A stretch of DNA of 64,000 nt, from the NCBI RefSeq assembly GCF_000730165.1, contig NZ_CP022111.1, forward strand, positions 1,922,001-1,986,000. Reading direction: 5' to 3'. A program made the translations under genes and the position numbers. The first letter of the stretch is position 1. Each line of letters opens with the position of its first letter. The notes under the pieces are model-generated. The model was not told the origin of the DNA. It made no database searches and saw nothing but the letters and a program-made list of their open reading frames with translations. Positions 37,101 through 44,215 of the stretch are shown piece by piece. Source of the stretch: Nitrospirillum viridazoti CBAmc. GTDB taxonomy: Bacteria; Pseudomonadota; Alphaproteobacteria; Azospirillales; Azospirillaceae.

Positions 37101-38205
37101 CCTGGGGCCCGGCGACGTGCTGGTGACCACCTACGGCCTGCTGGTACGGGAGGAGGCGCTGCTGGCGGCCGTGCCCTGGGCCGTGGCCGTGCTGGACGAG
37201 GCGCAGGCCATCAAGAACCCGGACACCCGCCGCGCCCAGGCCGCCCGCACGCTGAACGCCGGCTTCCGCCTGGCCCTGACCGGCACGCCGGTGGAAAACG
37301 ACCTGGAAGAGCTGTGGAGCCTGTTCCAGTTCACCAACCCCGGCCTGCTGGGCAGCCGCAAGACCTTCGCCCAGCGCTTCGGCACCCCCATCCAGGCGGC
37401 GCACAGCCCCGGCGCCCGCGCGGCCCTGCGCGCGGTGGTCCAACCCTTCCTGCTGCGCCGGACCAAGGCGTCCGTACTGTCCGAACTGCCCCCGCGCACG
37501 GAGCAGACCCTGCTGGTCGAGCGCGGGGCGGAGGAGATCGCCTTTTACGAAGCGTTGCGCCGCCGCGCCCTTGAAAAACTGGAGGAGATGTCGGGCGAGC
37601 GGTCCCGCATCCACATCCTGGCGGAGATCACCCGCCTGCGGCAGGCCTGCTGCCACCCCGACCTGGTGGCGGCCGACGCGCACCTGCCCTCAGCCAAGCT
37701 GGATGCCTTCCTGGAACTGGTCGACGAACTGCGCGAGGGCGGCCACCGCGCCCTGGTATTCAGCCAATTCATCGGCCACCTGGCGCGGGTGCGCACCGCC
37801 TTGGACCGCATGGGCGTCACCTATCAACTGCTGGACGGCAGCCTGACGGCGGCGGAGCGGCAGCGGCGGGTGGCGGCCTTCCAGGCGGGCGAGGGCGAGT
37901 TGTTCCTGATCAGCCTGAAGGCCGGCGGCGTGGGCCTGAACCTGACGGCGGCCGACTATGTCATCCACCTGGACCCGTGGTGGAACCCCGCCGTGGAGGA
38001 CCAGGCGTCCGATCGCGCCCACCGCATCGGCCAGCGCCGGCCGGTGACCATCTACCGCCTGATCCTGAAGGGCAGCATCGAGGAGGGCATCGTCGCCCTG
38101 CATGGCCGCAAGCGCGACCTGGCCGACGCCCTGCTGCAGGACGCTGATGCCGCCGGCCACTTGTCGGACGAGGATCTGCTGGCCTTGATCCGGGGTGTGG
38201 GCTGA
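34114..38205 (+). CDS. SNF2-family DNA-dependent ATPase/helicase-like protein
   Basis: A 1363-residue SWI2/SNF2 protein. The C-terminal third is the motor: Walker A 'DDMGLGKTVQA' with Lys939, Walker B 'DEAQAIKN' with Asp1028, 'LTGTPVENDLEELWSLFQF' (motif III region), and the second RecA lobe with 'SQFIGHLARV', 'SLKAGGVGLNLTAADYVIHLDPWWNP' and 'DRAHRIGQRRPVTIYRL'. The N-terminal 900 residues are helical and weakly conserved. No nuclease, SWIM zinc or bromo domain is visible. Bacterial relatives are thought to remodel protein-DNA complexes or RNA polymerase, and some belong to phage-defence loci. I see no defence partner genes here, so a general role is more likely. Confidence 0.9.
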   Translation: MTPPDLDALSPPDRILLRLIALIGSLPPARALLDCLNQARVSPTPWTHEALIEAQNSLRRHGLLNNKMACPPALAHAVAIAALETAEGKALAIAIRTQLPGESKSYWDPKLVEIDFARGLRLAALQNDGAEVQRLLGLVRRPAHALPELFNRHFTLVPLRVDWLAGRAPVIQATLLAAKLGHWMATAEMSPDLPALVDHAQAHQILRRDCFTLIADFRLLSGQLPALQALLANTPMPEAALPYAAAHALLSEDAPRARALFGEAVTQHRRALRKRKGGLPGHLGVLHLCAQLAGGDPAQHAAIPALAQDHIQAGQIPLGSMAIEALASLSANKPEAALNSVKWLLSATDTMARPSPLGLGLVAVAAAVVDAALARHHADAWDQWFRHLAPTMPLAADLMAEVLARVANNPTPYQTHLARPDRHVTLRFLTLLPVKEPWERALESLEVLLEPPAPVERKTTGKRLAWLVDPSSGAVEPVEQVQQRGPTKSPTQGWSVGRPIPLKRLYQGDAQLTYLDEFDRRVIATIARDYDGWGHGRSRYDYFLPPRDTLPALVGHPRVFYRREPGPPVELVLARPELVLAGTRGGYRLALSHPAEEVDAIMEVEGPTRWRVVVIDDKAVAAGKLLGADGITVPAMARDRLAAIARSRMPDLPVRVEAADLDEGRTEAGDSAPVVRLRLLDPGLKVTLVVRPLGPDGPHFAPGQGSRRVTGNGRRALRDLAAEERLAQALADACPSLGGEGPEWELEGLSAALEFLSELKALPQPPTLEWPEGQKLTLRGGEAGTSHFSTTVKSTESWFAVGGTLKLDEGLVLDLKDLLVRLEDAPGRFVPLGDGQFVALDRHFRQQLDRLLRMGGVKVPRAAGAALRGLVEEAASAQVDQAWRAFIQNLDDAAAWQPLLPNGLTAELRDYQAEGYFWMSRLARLGAGALLADDMGLGKTVQAIALMAAKAGDGPMLVVAPTSVAGNWQSELARFAPGLTVHRLAETGGRQEVLRALGPGDVLVTTYGLLVREEALLAAVPWAVAVLDEAQAIKNPDTRRAQAARTLNAGFRLALTGTPVENDLEELWSLFQFTNPGLLGSRKTFAQRFGTPIQAAHSPGARAALRAVVQPFLLRRTKASVLSELPPRTEQTLLVERGAEEIAFYEALRRRALEKLEEMSGERSRIHILAEITRLRQACCHPDLVAADAHLPSAKLDAFLELVDELREGGHRALVFSQFIGHLARVRTALDRMGVTYQLLDGSLTAAERQRRVAAFQAGEGELFLISLKAGGVGLNLTAADYVIHLDPWWNPAVEDQASDRAHRIGQRRPVTIYRLILKGSIEEGIVALHGRKRDLADALLQDADAAGHLSDEDLLALIRGVG

Positions 38206-38218
38206 GCGGCGGGCCTAT

Positions 38219-38229
38219 GGTAGGCTACC
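38219..38229. promoter_or_regulatory. Possible operator of the toxin-antitoxin operon
   Basis: GGTAG-G-CTACC is an 11-base inverted repeat ending 3 bases before the antitoxin start. Antitoxins of this class usually bind such a repeat over their own promoter. Short, so modest support. Confidence 0.3.
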
Positions 38230-38232
38230 GTC

Positions 38233-38415
38233 ATGACCCAGCCCGCTTCCATTTTCGACATCGTGGACGAGGACGCCAAGCGTCGCGCCATTGAGGCGGC
38301 GCGCGCGTCGGTTGCCGCTGGCAACGTCGTGGATCATGATGTCGTTGTGCAATGGCTTGAGCAGTTGCTGGCGGGAAAGAAAGTTCCCCCGCCCTCCTCC
38401 TCCGGGCAAACTTGA
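38233..38415 (+). CDS. Type II antitoxin, CopG/ParD-like
   Basis: A 60-residue antitoxin. The pattern 'ARASVAAGNVVDHDVVVQWLEQLLAGKK' matches the short antitoxins paired with ParE/RelE toxins, whose core is 'aD..aGrvi.Hd.v..Wl.sw'. The first 20 residues are the likely dimerising or DNA-binding end, and the Pro/Ser tail contacts the toxin. Its stop overlaps the toxin start by 4 bases (TTGA), the usual coupling for such pairs. Confidence 0.8.
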   Translation: MTQPASIFDIVDEDAKRRAIEAARASVAAGNVVDHDVVVQWLEQLLAGKKVPPPSSSGQT

Positions 38416-38687
38416 AGCGAATTCGCTGGTCCATCGATGCGCTGGGCGACGTCGATCGACACGTCGCCTATATCGCCGCTTTCAATCTTGTCGCCGCCGA
38501 ACGGGTTTTGCGGGCGCTGCTGACCACGGCGAACAGCCTGCTCACCTTCCCAAATCGGGGCCGTCGGGGCAGCGTACCTGGGACGCGGGAGTTGCTGGTC
38601 TTTCCGCCCTACGTGATCATCTACGAAGTCATGGACGATGAGATCATCATCCTGCGCGTCTGGCACGGGGCGCAGGATCGGGGCTGA
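38412..38687 (+). CDS. Type II toxin, ParE/RelE superfamily
   Basis: A 91-residue toxin. The N-terminal helix pair 'ALGDVDRHVAYIAAFNLVAAERVLRALL' and the strands 'NRGRRGSVPGTRELLVFPPYVIIYEVMDDEIIILRVWHGAQDR' fit ParE/RelE. The C-terminal 'RVWHGAQDR' is typical of ParE-like toxins. The start is TTG 38412, overlapping the antitoxin stop. ParE-type members poison gyrase and RelE-type members cut ribosome-bound mRNA; which applies here cannot be read from the sequence. Confidence 0.85.
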   Translation: MKRIRWSIDALGDVDRHVAYIAAFNLVAAERVLRALLTTANSLLTFPNRGRRGSVPGTRELLVFPPYVIIYEVMDDEIIILRVWHGAQDRG

Positions 38688-38694
38688 TCCGGCA

Positions 38695-38928
38695 CTACCA
38701 GTGCCGATCCACCCAGATCCATGCCTCGATGAAGCCACCCAGGACGGCCAGCAGGGCCACGGTCAGGCCCAGGCTGCGGGCGAATTCGCCGAACTCGCCC
38801 TGCTTATGGGCGCTGCGGGCGGTCAGCAGCAGGTAGGCCGCCACCATGGCACCGATGATCACCCAGACGGAGACGCCGTGGATCCAGCCGCTGACGGTGT
38901 CGCTGAGGTCGTAGTACCAGTCGGGCAT
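38695..38928 (-). CDS. Small membrane protein of unknown function
   Basis: A 77-residue protein with two predicted TM helices, about residues 18-38 ('VSVWVIIGAMVAAYLLLTA') and 51-70 ('LGLTVALLAVLGGFIEAWIW'), joined by a charged loop 'RSAHKQGEFGEFAR'. I do not recognise a family. It is convergent with the toxin gene, 7 bases away. The upstream gap holds the terminator of the preceding minus-strand gene, so it must have its own promoter. Confidence 0.6.
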   Translation of the reverse strand: MPDWYYDLSDTVSGWIHGVSVWVIIGAMVAAYLLLTARSAHKQGEFGEFARSLGLTVALLAVLGGFIEAWIWVDRHW

Positions 38929-38941
38929 GGGGCCGGGTCCA

Positions 38942-38980
38942 AGAGAAAAGGGCGGGGCGCCCCGCCGGAACGCCCCGCCC
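38942..38980 (-). terminator. Rho-independent terminator after the amidohydrolase operon
   Basis: GGGCGGGGCG (38950-38959) pairs with CGCCCCGCCC (38971-38980), a 10-base perfect stem with an 11-base loop. On the minus strand it is followed by CTTTTCTCTT. It lies 19 bases past the stop of the amidohydrolase-like gene ending at 38999. Confidence 0.8.
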
Positions 38981-38998
38981 CCCTTTAGACGATAATAC

Positions 38999-40318
38999 TC
39001 AGTTGCGATAGGCCGGCGGCAGAGCCGCGTCGGGCGTCTGGTAGCGATGGGCCAGATCCTGCGCCCGGCTGGTCAGGGGCGCCTCGGTCCCGCGGACGAA
39101 GACATGCTCCGCCACCGACAGGATTTCCAGGGGATCGCCCGACCACACCACCAGGTCGGCGTCGCGGCCGGGCTCAATCGTGCCCGCCCGGTCATTGAAG
39201 CCGAAGACCTTGGCCGGGGTGGCGGTGATGGCCGCCAGCGCCGCAGGCCACGGCATGCCGTGGGCGACAGCGTTGCCGGCATTGTAGCGCACCTGGCGGG
39301 CATAGTGGCCGACGTACGGCCCTTTGATCACCACGGTGGCGCCGGCCGCCTGCAGGATGGCGGCGTTTTCCAGCCGCGCGTTCAGGCTTTCGAAGTCGCG
39401 CGGCAGGTTGGCCAGGGGATCGACCACCACGGGCACGCCCGAGGCCGCGATCTCCGGCGCCATCATCCAGCCTTCCTCCACCCCATCCAGGATGAGCTTC
39501 AACTTCAGCCGCTTGCCCAGTTCCAGGGTGCGGCGGATATCGGCGACCCGGTGCACGCCCACCAGCAGGGGCATCTTGCCCTGGATGACCGGCAGCAGGG
39601 CCTCAAGGTCCTCCTTGCTCTGGCGGTAGGGGCGGTGGGTGCCATGCTCATACCCGCCCTTGTTGGCGGCGTAGCTGGCCGCTTCCTCCAGGCTGGATTC
39701 CAGCAGTTGCAGCACGCCGCCATGGCTGCCGCCCAGATGCTCCATGGCCTCGGTGCCCACGTCCACCACCAGCACGGCGCGGCGCTTGGTGATGCTGTCG
39801 GTGCCGCCAGACATGTCGACCACGGCCGCCTGGCCGGCGAACAGCTTCTCCCCCTTCTTCTCGCCCCGTCCGGACAGCTCCGGCGTGACCAGCGCCCGGG
39901 TGACACCGCCCACACGGGCCACCGGCACCAGCATGGAGGCGGGGTTGATGCCCAGCGACACGTCGAAGGACGCCGACATCTCGGCCGTCGCCCCGGCGAA
40001 ATCGTTGCTGGAGGCCTCGCCCTCCACCTCGCCGGCGCCCAGGCTCGTGTCGCTGGCCACCAGGCCCGGCGTCACGATGTGGCCCTTGGCGTCCACCCGG
40101 CGGGCGTCGGCCGGAATGGATATTGAGGCGCCCACCGCCTGGATACGGCCATCGCGGATGAGGATGGTGCCGGACGAAATCTCCCCCGCCGGTCCCATGG
40201 TCTCGATACGCGCGTTGGTGATGGCCACCGTCTCGGCGCCGGCGGCGCCGGCCAGCAGGACCAGGGATGAGGCCGCAGCCATCAGGGTATGGCCCATTAA
40301 GGTGTGACGGCGGCTCAT
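38999..40318 (-). CDS. Amidohydrolase-like exported protein lacking the HxH metal motif
   Basis: A 439-residue member of the imidazolonepropionase-like amidohydrolase group with a Sec signal ending 'LLAGAAGAE'. The fold markers are present ('VTPGLV', 'DRAGTIEPGRDADLVVWSGDP'), but the first metal motif, His-x-His in its paralog, is replaced: 'ASDTSLG' (88-94) stands where the paralog has 'DAHSHLG'. A later His ('VGVHRVAD') remains. It probably cannot bind the full metal centre and may be a non-catalytic partner. The ATG overlaps the upstream amidohydrolase stop (ATGA), which implies coupled translation and possibly a heteromeric complex. Confidence 0.85.
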   Translation of the reverse strand: MSRRHTLMGHTLMAAASSLVLLAGAAGAETVAITNARIETMGPAGEISSGTILIRDGRIQAVGASISIPADARRVDAKGHIVTPGLVASDTSLGAGEVEGEASSNDFAGATAEMSASFDVSLGINPASMLVPVARVGGVTRALVTPELSGRGEKKGEKLFAGQAAVVDMSGGTDSITKRRAVLVVDVGTEAMEHLGGSHGGVLQLLESSLEEAASYAANKGGYEHGTHRPYRQSKEDLEALLPVIQGKMPLLVGVHRVADIRRTLELGKRLKLKLILDGVEEGWMMAPEIAASGVPVVVDPLANLPRDFESLNARLENAAILQAAGATVVIKGPYVGHYARQVRYNAGNAVAHGMPWPAALAAITATPAKVFGFNDRAGTIEPGRDADLVVWSGDPLEILSVAEHVFVRGTEAPLTSRAQDLAHRYQTPDAALPPAYRN

Positions 40319-41844
40319 TGCGGCTGCTCCGTGCTGGTGGTCAAGACGGGGCGGCCGGGTCCGACACCCTGGGGCCCGGGATGGGCGGGGCCGGTCTGGC
40401 CTAGTTCGAAGTCGGACTTGGGCTGCGCCGCCGGATCGTGGCGATCGTAGACCAGGGCGCCGTCGATGAAGACCTGATCGGCCGTGGCGTAGACGCTGAA
40501 GGGATCGGCGCTCCACAGCACCACGTCACCCATCTTGCCGGCCTCCAGCGTGCCGGTCTTGTCCAGCACGCCGATGGACTTGGCGGGGTTGGCCGTCACC
40601 CACTTGATGGCCTCGGCCTCGTCGATCTGGATACCCATGCGCCGGCCGGCGGCCAGGGCGATGGTGGCCTCCTGCACCAGGTGCTGGGTCAGGATGTCGT
40701 CGTCGGAGTGGATGACGGTGCAGACGCCGGCCTTCTGCAGCAGGGCGGCGTTCTCCTCGATGCCGTCGTACGCCTCCATCTTGAAGCCCCACCATTCGCC
40801 CCAGGTGGCGACGCAGATGTCCTCCTTCTTCAGGATGTCGGCGATCTTGTAGGCCTCCGACCCATGGTGGAACATGGCGATGTGGAAGCCGAACTCGTGC
40901 GAGATGTCGATCATCTGCGCCATCTCGTCGGCGCGGTAGCAGTGATTCTGCACCAGGATGCTGCCGTCCAGCACGCCGGCCAGCGTGTCCATCTGCAGGT
41001 CGCGCTTGGGCGCGTCGGGCGCCTTGTCGCCCTTGCCGGCCTTGTAGTCGGCCAGCTTGCGGCGGTAGTCGTCCCACTTGCGGCGATATTCCTGGGCGTC
41101 GATCCAGGCCTTGCGATAGCCGAAGACGTTGCCCATGCGGGTGGCCGGCGTGCGGCCCTTGCTGCCGTAGACCCGCTTGGGGTTCTCACCGCAGGCCATC
41201 TTCAGCCCATAAGGCGCGCCGGGGAACTTCTTGTCCTGCACCGTGCGGCCCGGCACATTCTTCAGGATGACGGCGCGACCGCCGAACAGGTTGGCGGAAC
41301 CCGGCAGGATCTCCAGCGTGGTGATGCCGCCCTCCAGCGCGCGGATGAAGCCCGGATCCTGCGGCCAGACGGAATGTTCGGCCCATACCTGCGCGGTGTT
41401 GGGGTCCGTCATCTCATTGCCGTCGGAATTGGCCCAGACACTGGGCGTGGCGTAGACGCCCAGGTGGCTGTGGGCGTCGATGATGCCCGGGGTCACGTAC
41501 TTGCCATGGGCATCGATGACCTTGGCGCCGTCCGGCACCGCGATGTCCTTGCCCACCGCCGCGATCTTGCCATCCACCAGCACCACGGTGCCGCCATCGA
41601 TGCGGGCGCCCGTGCCGGTGAAGATGGTGGCCCCCACCAGGGCTGTCGCCACCGACGGCAGGGGATGGTAGGTGCTGGGGAAGGGGTTCTTGTCATCGGC
41701 CGGATCGAGGCCGGCGTAGACCGGCTTGTCCTTGCCCTTGTCAGCCGGGGATGCGGCCGGGCTGTCCTGGTGCGCGCTGGAAGCGCAGGCGCCGAGCAGC
41801 GCCAGTGCGGCCACCAGCGGGACCACGCGATGGTGTCGTTTCAT
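40315..41844 (-). CDS. Amidohydrolase, exported lipoprotein
   Basis: A 509-residue metal-dependent hydrolase. From ATG 41844 the signal 'LVAALALLGACASS' has a lipobox LGAC at residues 17-20, so it should be anchored on the periplasmic face. Metal ligands look complete: His125-x-His127 in 'DAHSHLG', His in 'QNHCYRADEM', His in 'FHHGSEAY' and Asp in 'HSDDD'. A charged helical insert ('RKWDDYRRKLADYKAGKGD') is unusual. Members of the group hydrolyse N-acyl amino acids, dipeptides or imidazolone rings; the substrate here is unknown. It overlaps the inactive-looking paralog. A longer upstream start (41943) would remove the signal. Confidence 0.9.
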   Translation of the reverse strand: MKRHHRVVPLVAALALLGACASSAHQDSPAASPADKGKDKPVYAGLDPADDKNPFPSTYHPLPSVATALVGATIFTGTGARIDGGTVVLVDGKIAAVGKDIAVPDGAKVIDAHGKYVTPGIIDAHSHLGVYATPSVWANSDGNEMTDPNTAQVWAEHSVWPQDPGFIRALEGGITTLEILPGSANLFGGRAVILKNVPGRTVQDKKFPGAPYGLKMACGENPKRVYGSKGRTPATRMGNVFGYRKAWIDAQEYRRKWDDYRRKLADYKAGKGDKAPDAPKRDLQMDTLAGVLDGSILVQNHCYRADEMAQMIDISHEFGFHIAMFHHGSEAYKIADILKKEDICVATWGEWWGFKMEAYDGIEENAALLQKAGVCTVIHSDDDILTQHLVQEATIALAAGRRMGIQIDEAEAIKWVTANPAKSIGVLDKTGTLEAGKMGDVVLWSADPFSVYATADQVFIDGALVYDRHDPAAQPKSDFELGQTGPAHPGPQGVGPGRPVLTTSTEQPQ

Positions 41845-42048
41845 GGAAGTATCGTCTTCCCGTTCTGCCGGGTGCCCAGAAAGGCGCCCGCCCCCAGGAT
41901 GGGAACGCCGCCTTCGCCCCTGTTGATTGTTGTAACGCCCCAAGGAGTTAAGGCAGGCCGTCTCAAAAAAGTGCGCTGCTTCAACCTTGTTGATAAGGCT
42001 AACAGAGGCCGGGGCGCCTGGAAACGGCGCGATACAGTTCCGTTACAA

Positions 42049-42067
42049 ATCGGATAGAATATCCGAT
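42049..42067. promoter_or_regulatory. Perfect inverted repeat upstream of the amidohydrolase pair
   Basis: ATCGGATA-GAA-TATCCGAT has 8-base arms and a 3-base centre. It lies in the AT-richer gap between the second ACP gene (ends 42100) and the amidohydrolase start (41844), both on the minus strand. It is too AT-rich and lacks a T-run to be a terminator, so an operator is more likely. Confidence 0.45.
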
Positions 42068-42099
42068 GTATTCCTGAAGCGCCGGCGGGCGCGTCGGCA

Positions 42100-42366
42100 T
42101 TACGCTTCCAAGTACAGCGCCGCCAATTCGCCGGCGGTGGTGAACTGGCGAAAGCCGGCGCGGAAGGGATCCGTGCCGGTCAGCTGTTCCAGCGCCACCA
42201 GCAGGGTGGCGAGGTCCAGGCTGTCGAAGGGCATCCCGCCGTCCAGGAAGCGTGTCTCCGGCCCGAAGGATCCGGTCCAGGCCTCGCCCTTGTCGGCCAG
42301 GACCTTCAGGACCTCATTATGGATCAGCGCGAGCATGGCGCCCTCGTTCAGTCCGATCGTGCTCAT
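42100..42366 (-). CDS. Acyl carrier protein, second copy
   Basis: An 88-residue ACP-like protein. The phosphopantetheine site is Ser49 in 'MPFDSLDLATLLVALEQ'. It is longer and more divergent than AcpP, with an atypical C-terminal half ('LTGTDPFRAGFRQFTTAGELAALYLEA'). ATG 42366 overlaps the stop of the alpha/beta hydrolase (ATGA). It is last in the pseI-pseF-ACP-hydrolase-ACP operon. Such divergent ACPs usually carry a dedicated acyl group for a specialised pathway; here sugar acylation is inferred. Confidence 0.8.
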   Translation of the reverse strand: MSTIGLNEGAMLALIHNEVLKVLADKGEAWTGSFGPETRFLDGGMPFDSLDLATLLVALEQLTGTDPFRAGFRQFTTAGELAALYLEA

Positions 42367-43199
42367 GCGTGGAACTCCGTCAGCAGGGCGTTGACCCGCG
42401 TGGCCGCCTGGGCCTGGGGCATGTGGCCAACGCCGGGCAAGCGATGCAAGATGATATGGGATGGGATGGCGCCAGCTTCCGGCGGCGGCACGATATCGTC
42501 GGCCTCGCCCCAGATCAGCTGCAGCGGCGGCAGCGGCTGGGTCCAGTCGAAGTGCCGCGGGGCGGCGTCGATGTCGGCCACCAGCCGGTCCAGCAGCCGG
42601 GTCAGCGGCCCGCGCGCCACGGGATCGGCCAGGCGGGACAGGAAGGCGCGAGCCAGCACATCGCGGTTGGGCGGGGCCCCCGCGAACAGCCGATCGATCA
42701 AGGCGCGGGCCTGGTCCAGGGTTTCCAATGTGCACAGCGCGTGCAGGAAGGCGGCATCCACCCGGCTGCCCAATCCGGCGCAGGCGATCAGGCTCATGCG
42801 GCGCAGCCGGTCCGGATGGCGTTCAGCCAGCAGCAGGCTGACCCTGCCGCCCATGGAATGGCCGATGATGTCAGCCTTGTCGACGCCGGCGGCGTCCATC
42901 AGCCGCACCACCCAGTCGGCGACACCGCCCAGGCCAGACGGCACGTCGAGGGTGGAGGCGCCATGGCCCGGCAGATCCACGGCCAGCACCCGGCGGCCGA
43001 TTGACCCCGGCGCACCCTTCACCAGCGCCTGGATGTTGAATTGCCAGGACAGCGCGTCGCCGCCGAAACCGTGGATCAGCACCAGCGGCGCGTCGCCGGT
43101 CTCCTTCGGCCCCCGGTCGACGGCGGCGCCGGGGCCGCCGGCGAAACGCAGCATCCGGCGGCCGGCCAGCAGCCGTTCCGGCTCAGTCCCTGAACTCAC
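42363..43199 (-). CDS. Alpha/beta hydrolase between two ACP genes
   Basis: A 278-residue alpha/beta hydrolase. The nucleophile is Ser115 in 'GHSMGG', the oxyanion region is 'LIHGFGGD' (41-48), the acid is Asp234/235 in 'WGEADDIVPP' and the base is His259 in 'GVGHMPQ'. No signal peptide is present, so it is cytoplasmic. It starts 3 bases after the first ACP and overlaps the second. It may be a thioesterase or acyltransferase that releases or moves an acyl chain from ACP, or a deacylase of the sugar. Acyl transfer by a GHSMGG enzyme is a hypothesis drawn from context. Confidence 0.85.
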   Translation of the reverse strand: MSSGTEPERLLAGRRMLRFAGGPGAAVDRGPKETGDAPLVLIHGFGGDALSWQFNIQALVKGAPGSIGRRVLAVDLPGHGASTLDVPSGLGGVADWVVRLMDAAGVDKADIIGHSMGGRVSLLLAERHPDRLRRMSLIACAGLGSRVDAAFLHALCTLETLDQARALIDRLFAGAPPNRDVLARAFLSRLADPVARGPLTRLLDRLVADIDAAPRHFDWTQPLPPLQLIWGEADDIVPPPEAGAIPSHIILHRLPGVGHMPQAQAATRVNALLTEFHA

Positions 43200-43202
43200 C
43201 GG

Positions 43203-43436
43203 TCAGGCCGTGACGTGGTCCGACACCAGGGCCAGCAGGTCGTCCACGGTCTTGGCCTTGGCCAGATCCTCGCCCGCCACCACGGTGTTGAACTTCTCAT
43301 CCACCAGGGCGATGAAGCTGATGACCGCCAGGCTGTCCCAGCTGTCGATCTCATCCAGCGTTTCGCCGCCCTTCAGGGTGCCGGGGTCCAGCTCCAGCAT
43401 CTCATCCAGCGCCGCCAGGAATTCGTTCCGGTTCAT
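43203..43436 (-). CDS. Acyl carrier protein, first copy
   Basis: A 77-residue ACP. Ser35 in 'DSWDSLAVISFIALVDEKF' is the phosphopantetheine attachment site. The N-terminal helix 'FLAALDEMLELDPGTLKGGETLDEI' and the C-terminal 'AKTVDDLLALVSDHV' fit stand-alone carrier proteins of natural-product or polysaccharide loci rather than AcpP, which has 'DSLDTVELVM'. ATG 43436 follows pseF by 14 bases and is preceded by AGGAAAAGAAGAG-type purines. A 30-codon upstream extension overlaps pseF and is not used. Confidence 0.9.
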   Translation of the reverse strand: MNRNEFLAALDEMLELDPGTLKGGETLDEIDSWDSLAVISFIALVDEKFNTVVAGEDLAKAKTVDDLLALVSDHVTA

Positions 43437-43450
43437 CTCTTCTTTTCCTC

Positions 43451-44215
43451 TCAAGCCAGGGGCTTCTGCACCACGTCGCGGTTCAGCAGCACCCAATCGG
43501 GGTGCCGGCGCAGCACGTCCAGACAATCCGTCCAGGTGAAGTGCGGCTTGGCCGGCAACAGGGTTTCAAGCAAACGGCGGACCAGTTGGAAGTCCTCCAC
43601 CGTGTCCACGCACCAGCGCTGCGGCCCCATCTCCACCGGCGCCGGGCCCGCTGGTGGCAGGGAGCCCAGGCGGAAACGGTCCGGCCGGCGATAGATGAAG
43701 GGCGTCACATGCTCACGTTCGAACGGTTCCCTTGCCTCTTGCCACGCCGCCTGCAAGGCCGTCATTGACATGGCTTCGGCGTCCAGGCCGCGCGGATAAT
43801 AGCCTATGTCGACGGAGGCATGGTCCAGCGGCGGGTCCGCCGCCAGGAAAAGGGTCAGCAGCCGGTCGATCAGACCAGGGTCGATCAGGGGGCAGTCGCC
43901 CGTCACCCGCACCGCCACATCGGCATGATGGGCAAGGGCGGCCCGGCAAAAACGATCCAGCACGTCATGCTCGCTGCCCCGGAAGCAGGCAACGCCCAGG
44001 ACGCGGCACAGCTCGGCGATGGCGTCGTCGGTCGGGCCATCGCTGGTGGCCACCACCACCTCGTCCACCAGGGCGGCACGGCGCAGGCGCTCCACCTGGT
44101 GGGCCAGCAGCGACTTGCCCGCCACGGTCAGCAGCACCTTGCCCGGCAGGCGGGTGGACCCCATGCGCGCCTGGGTGATGCAGACGACCCGGGGCTTTTG
44201 GGCCGGGACCGTCAC
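43451..44215 (-). CDS. pseF: CMP-nonulosonate cytidylyltransferase, SpsF/PseF-like
   Basis: A 254-residue nucleotidyltransferase (CTP_transf_3). The glycine/arginine loop is 'QARMGSTRLPGKVL' (residues 15-28), with 'VATSDGPTDDAI' and 'RVTGDCPLIDP' (metal-binding Asp) downstream. It belongs to the SpsF-type branch found in many pseudaminic acid loci and would activate pseudaminic acid with CTP to CMP-Pse. The ATGA overlap with the pseI gene supports this. The alternative, a KdsB-like enzyme for Kdo, is less likely because kdsB has 'RLPGKPL' in a different context and this gene is fused into the pseI operon. Confidence 0.82.
   Translation of the reverse strand: MTVPAQKPRVVCITQARMGSTRLPGKVLLTVAGKSLLAHQVERLRRAALVDEVVVATSDGPTDDAIAELCRVLGVACFRGSEHDVLDRFCRAALAHHADVAVRVTGDCPLIDPGLIDRLLTLFLAADPPLDHASVDIGYYPRGLDAEAMSMTALQAAWQEAREPFEREHVTPFIYRRPDRFRLGSLPPAGPAPVEMGPQRWCVDTVEDFQLVRRLLETLLPAKPHFTWTDCLDVLRRHPDWVLLNRDVVQKPLA

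Noticed and set aside
34114-38687. SNF2 protein plus toxin-antitoxin as a phage-defence island
   Set aside because: No nuclease, sensor or other defence partner is present, base composition is like its neighbours, and no mobile element or attachment site is visible.
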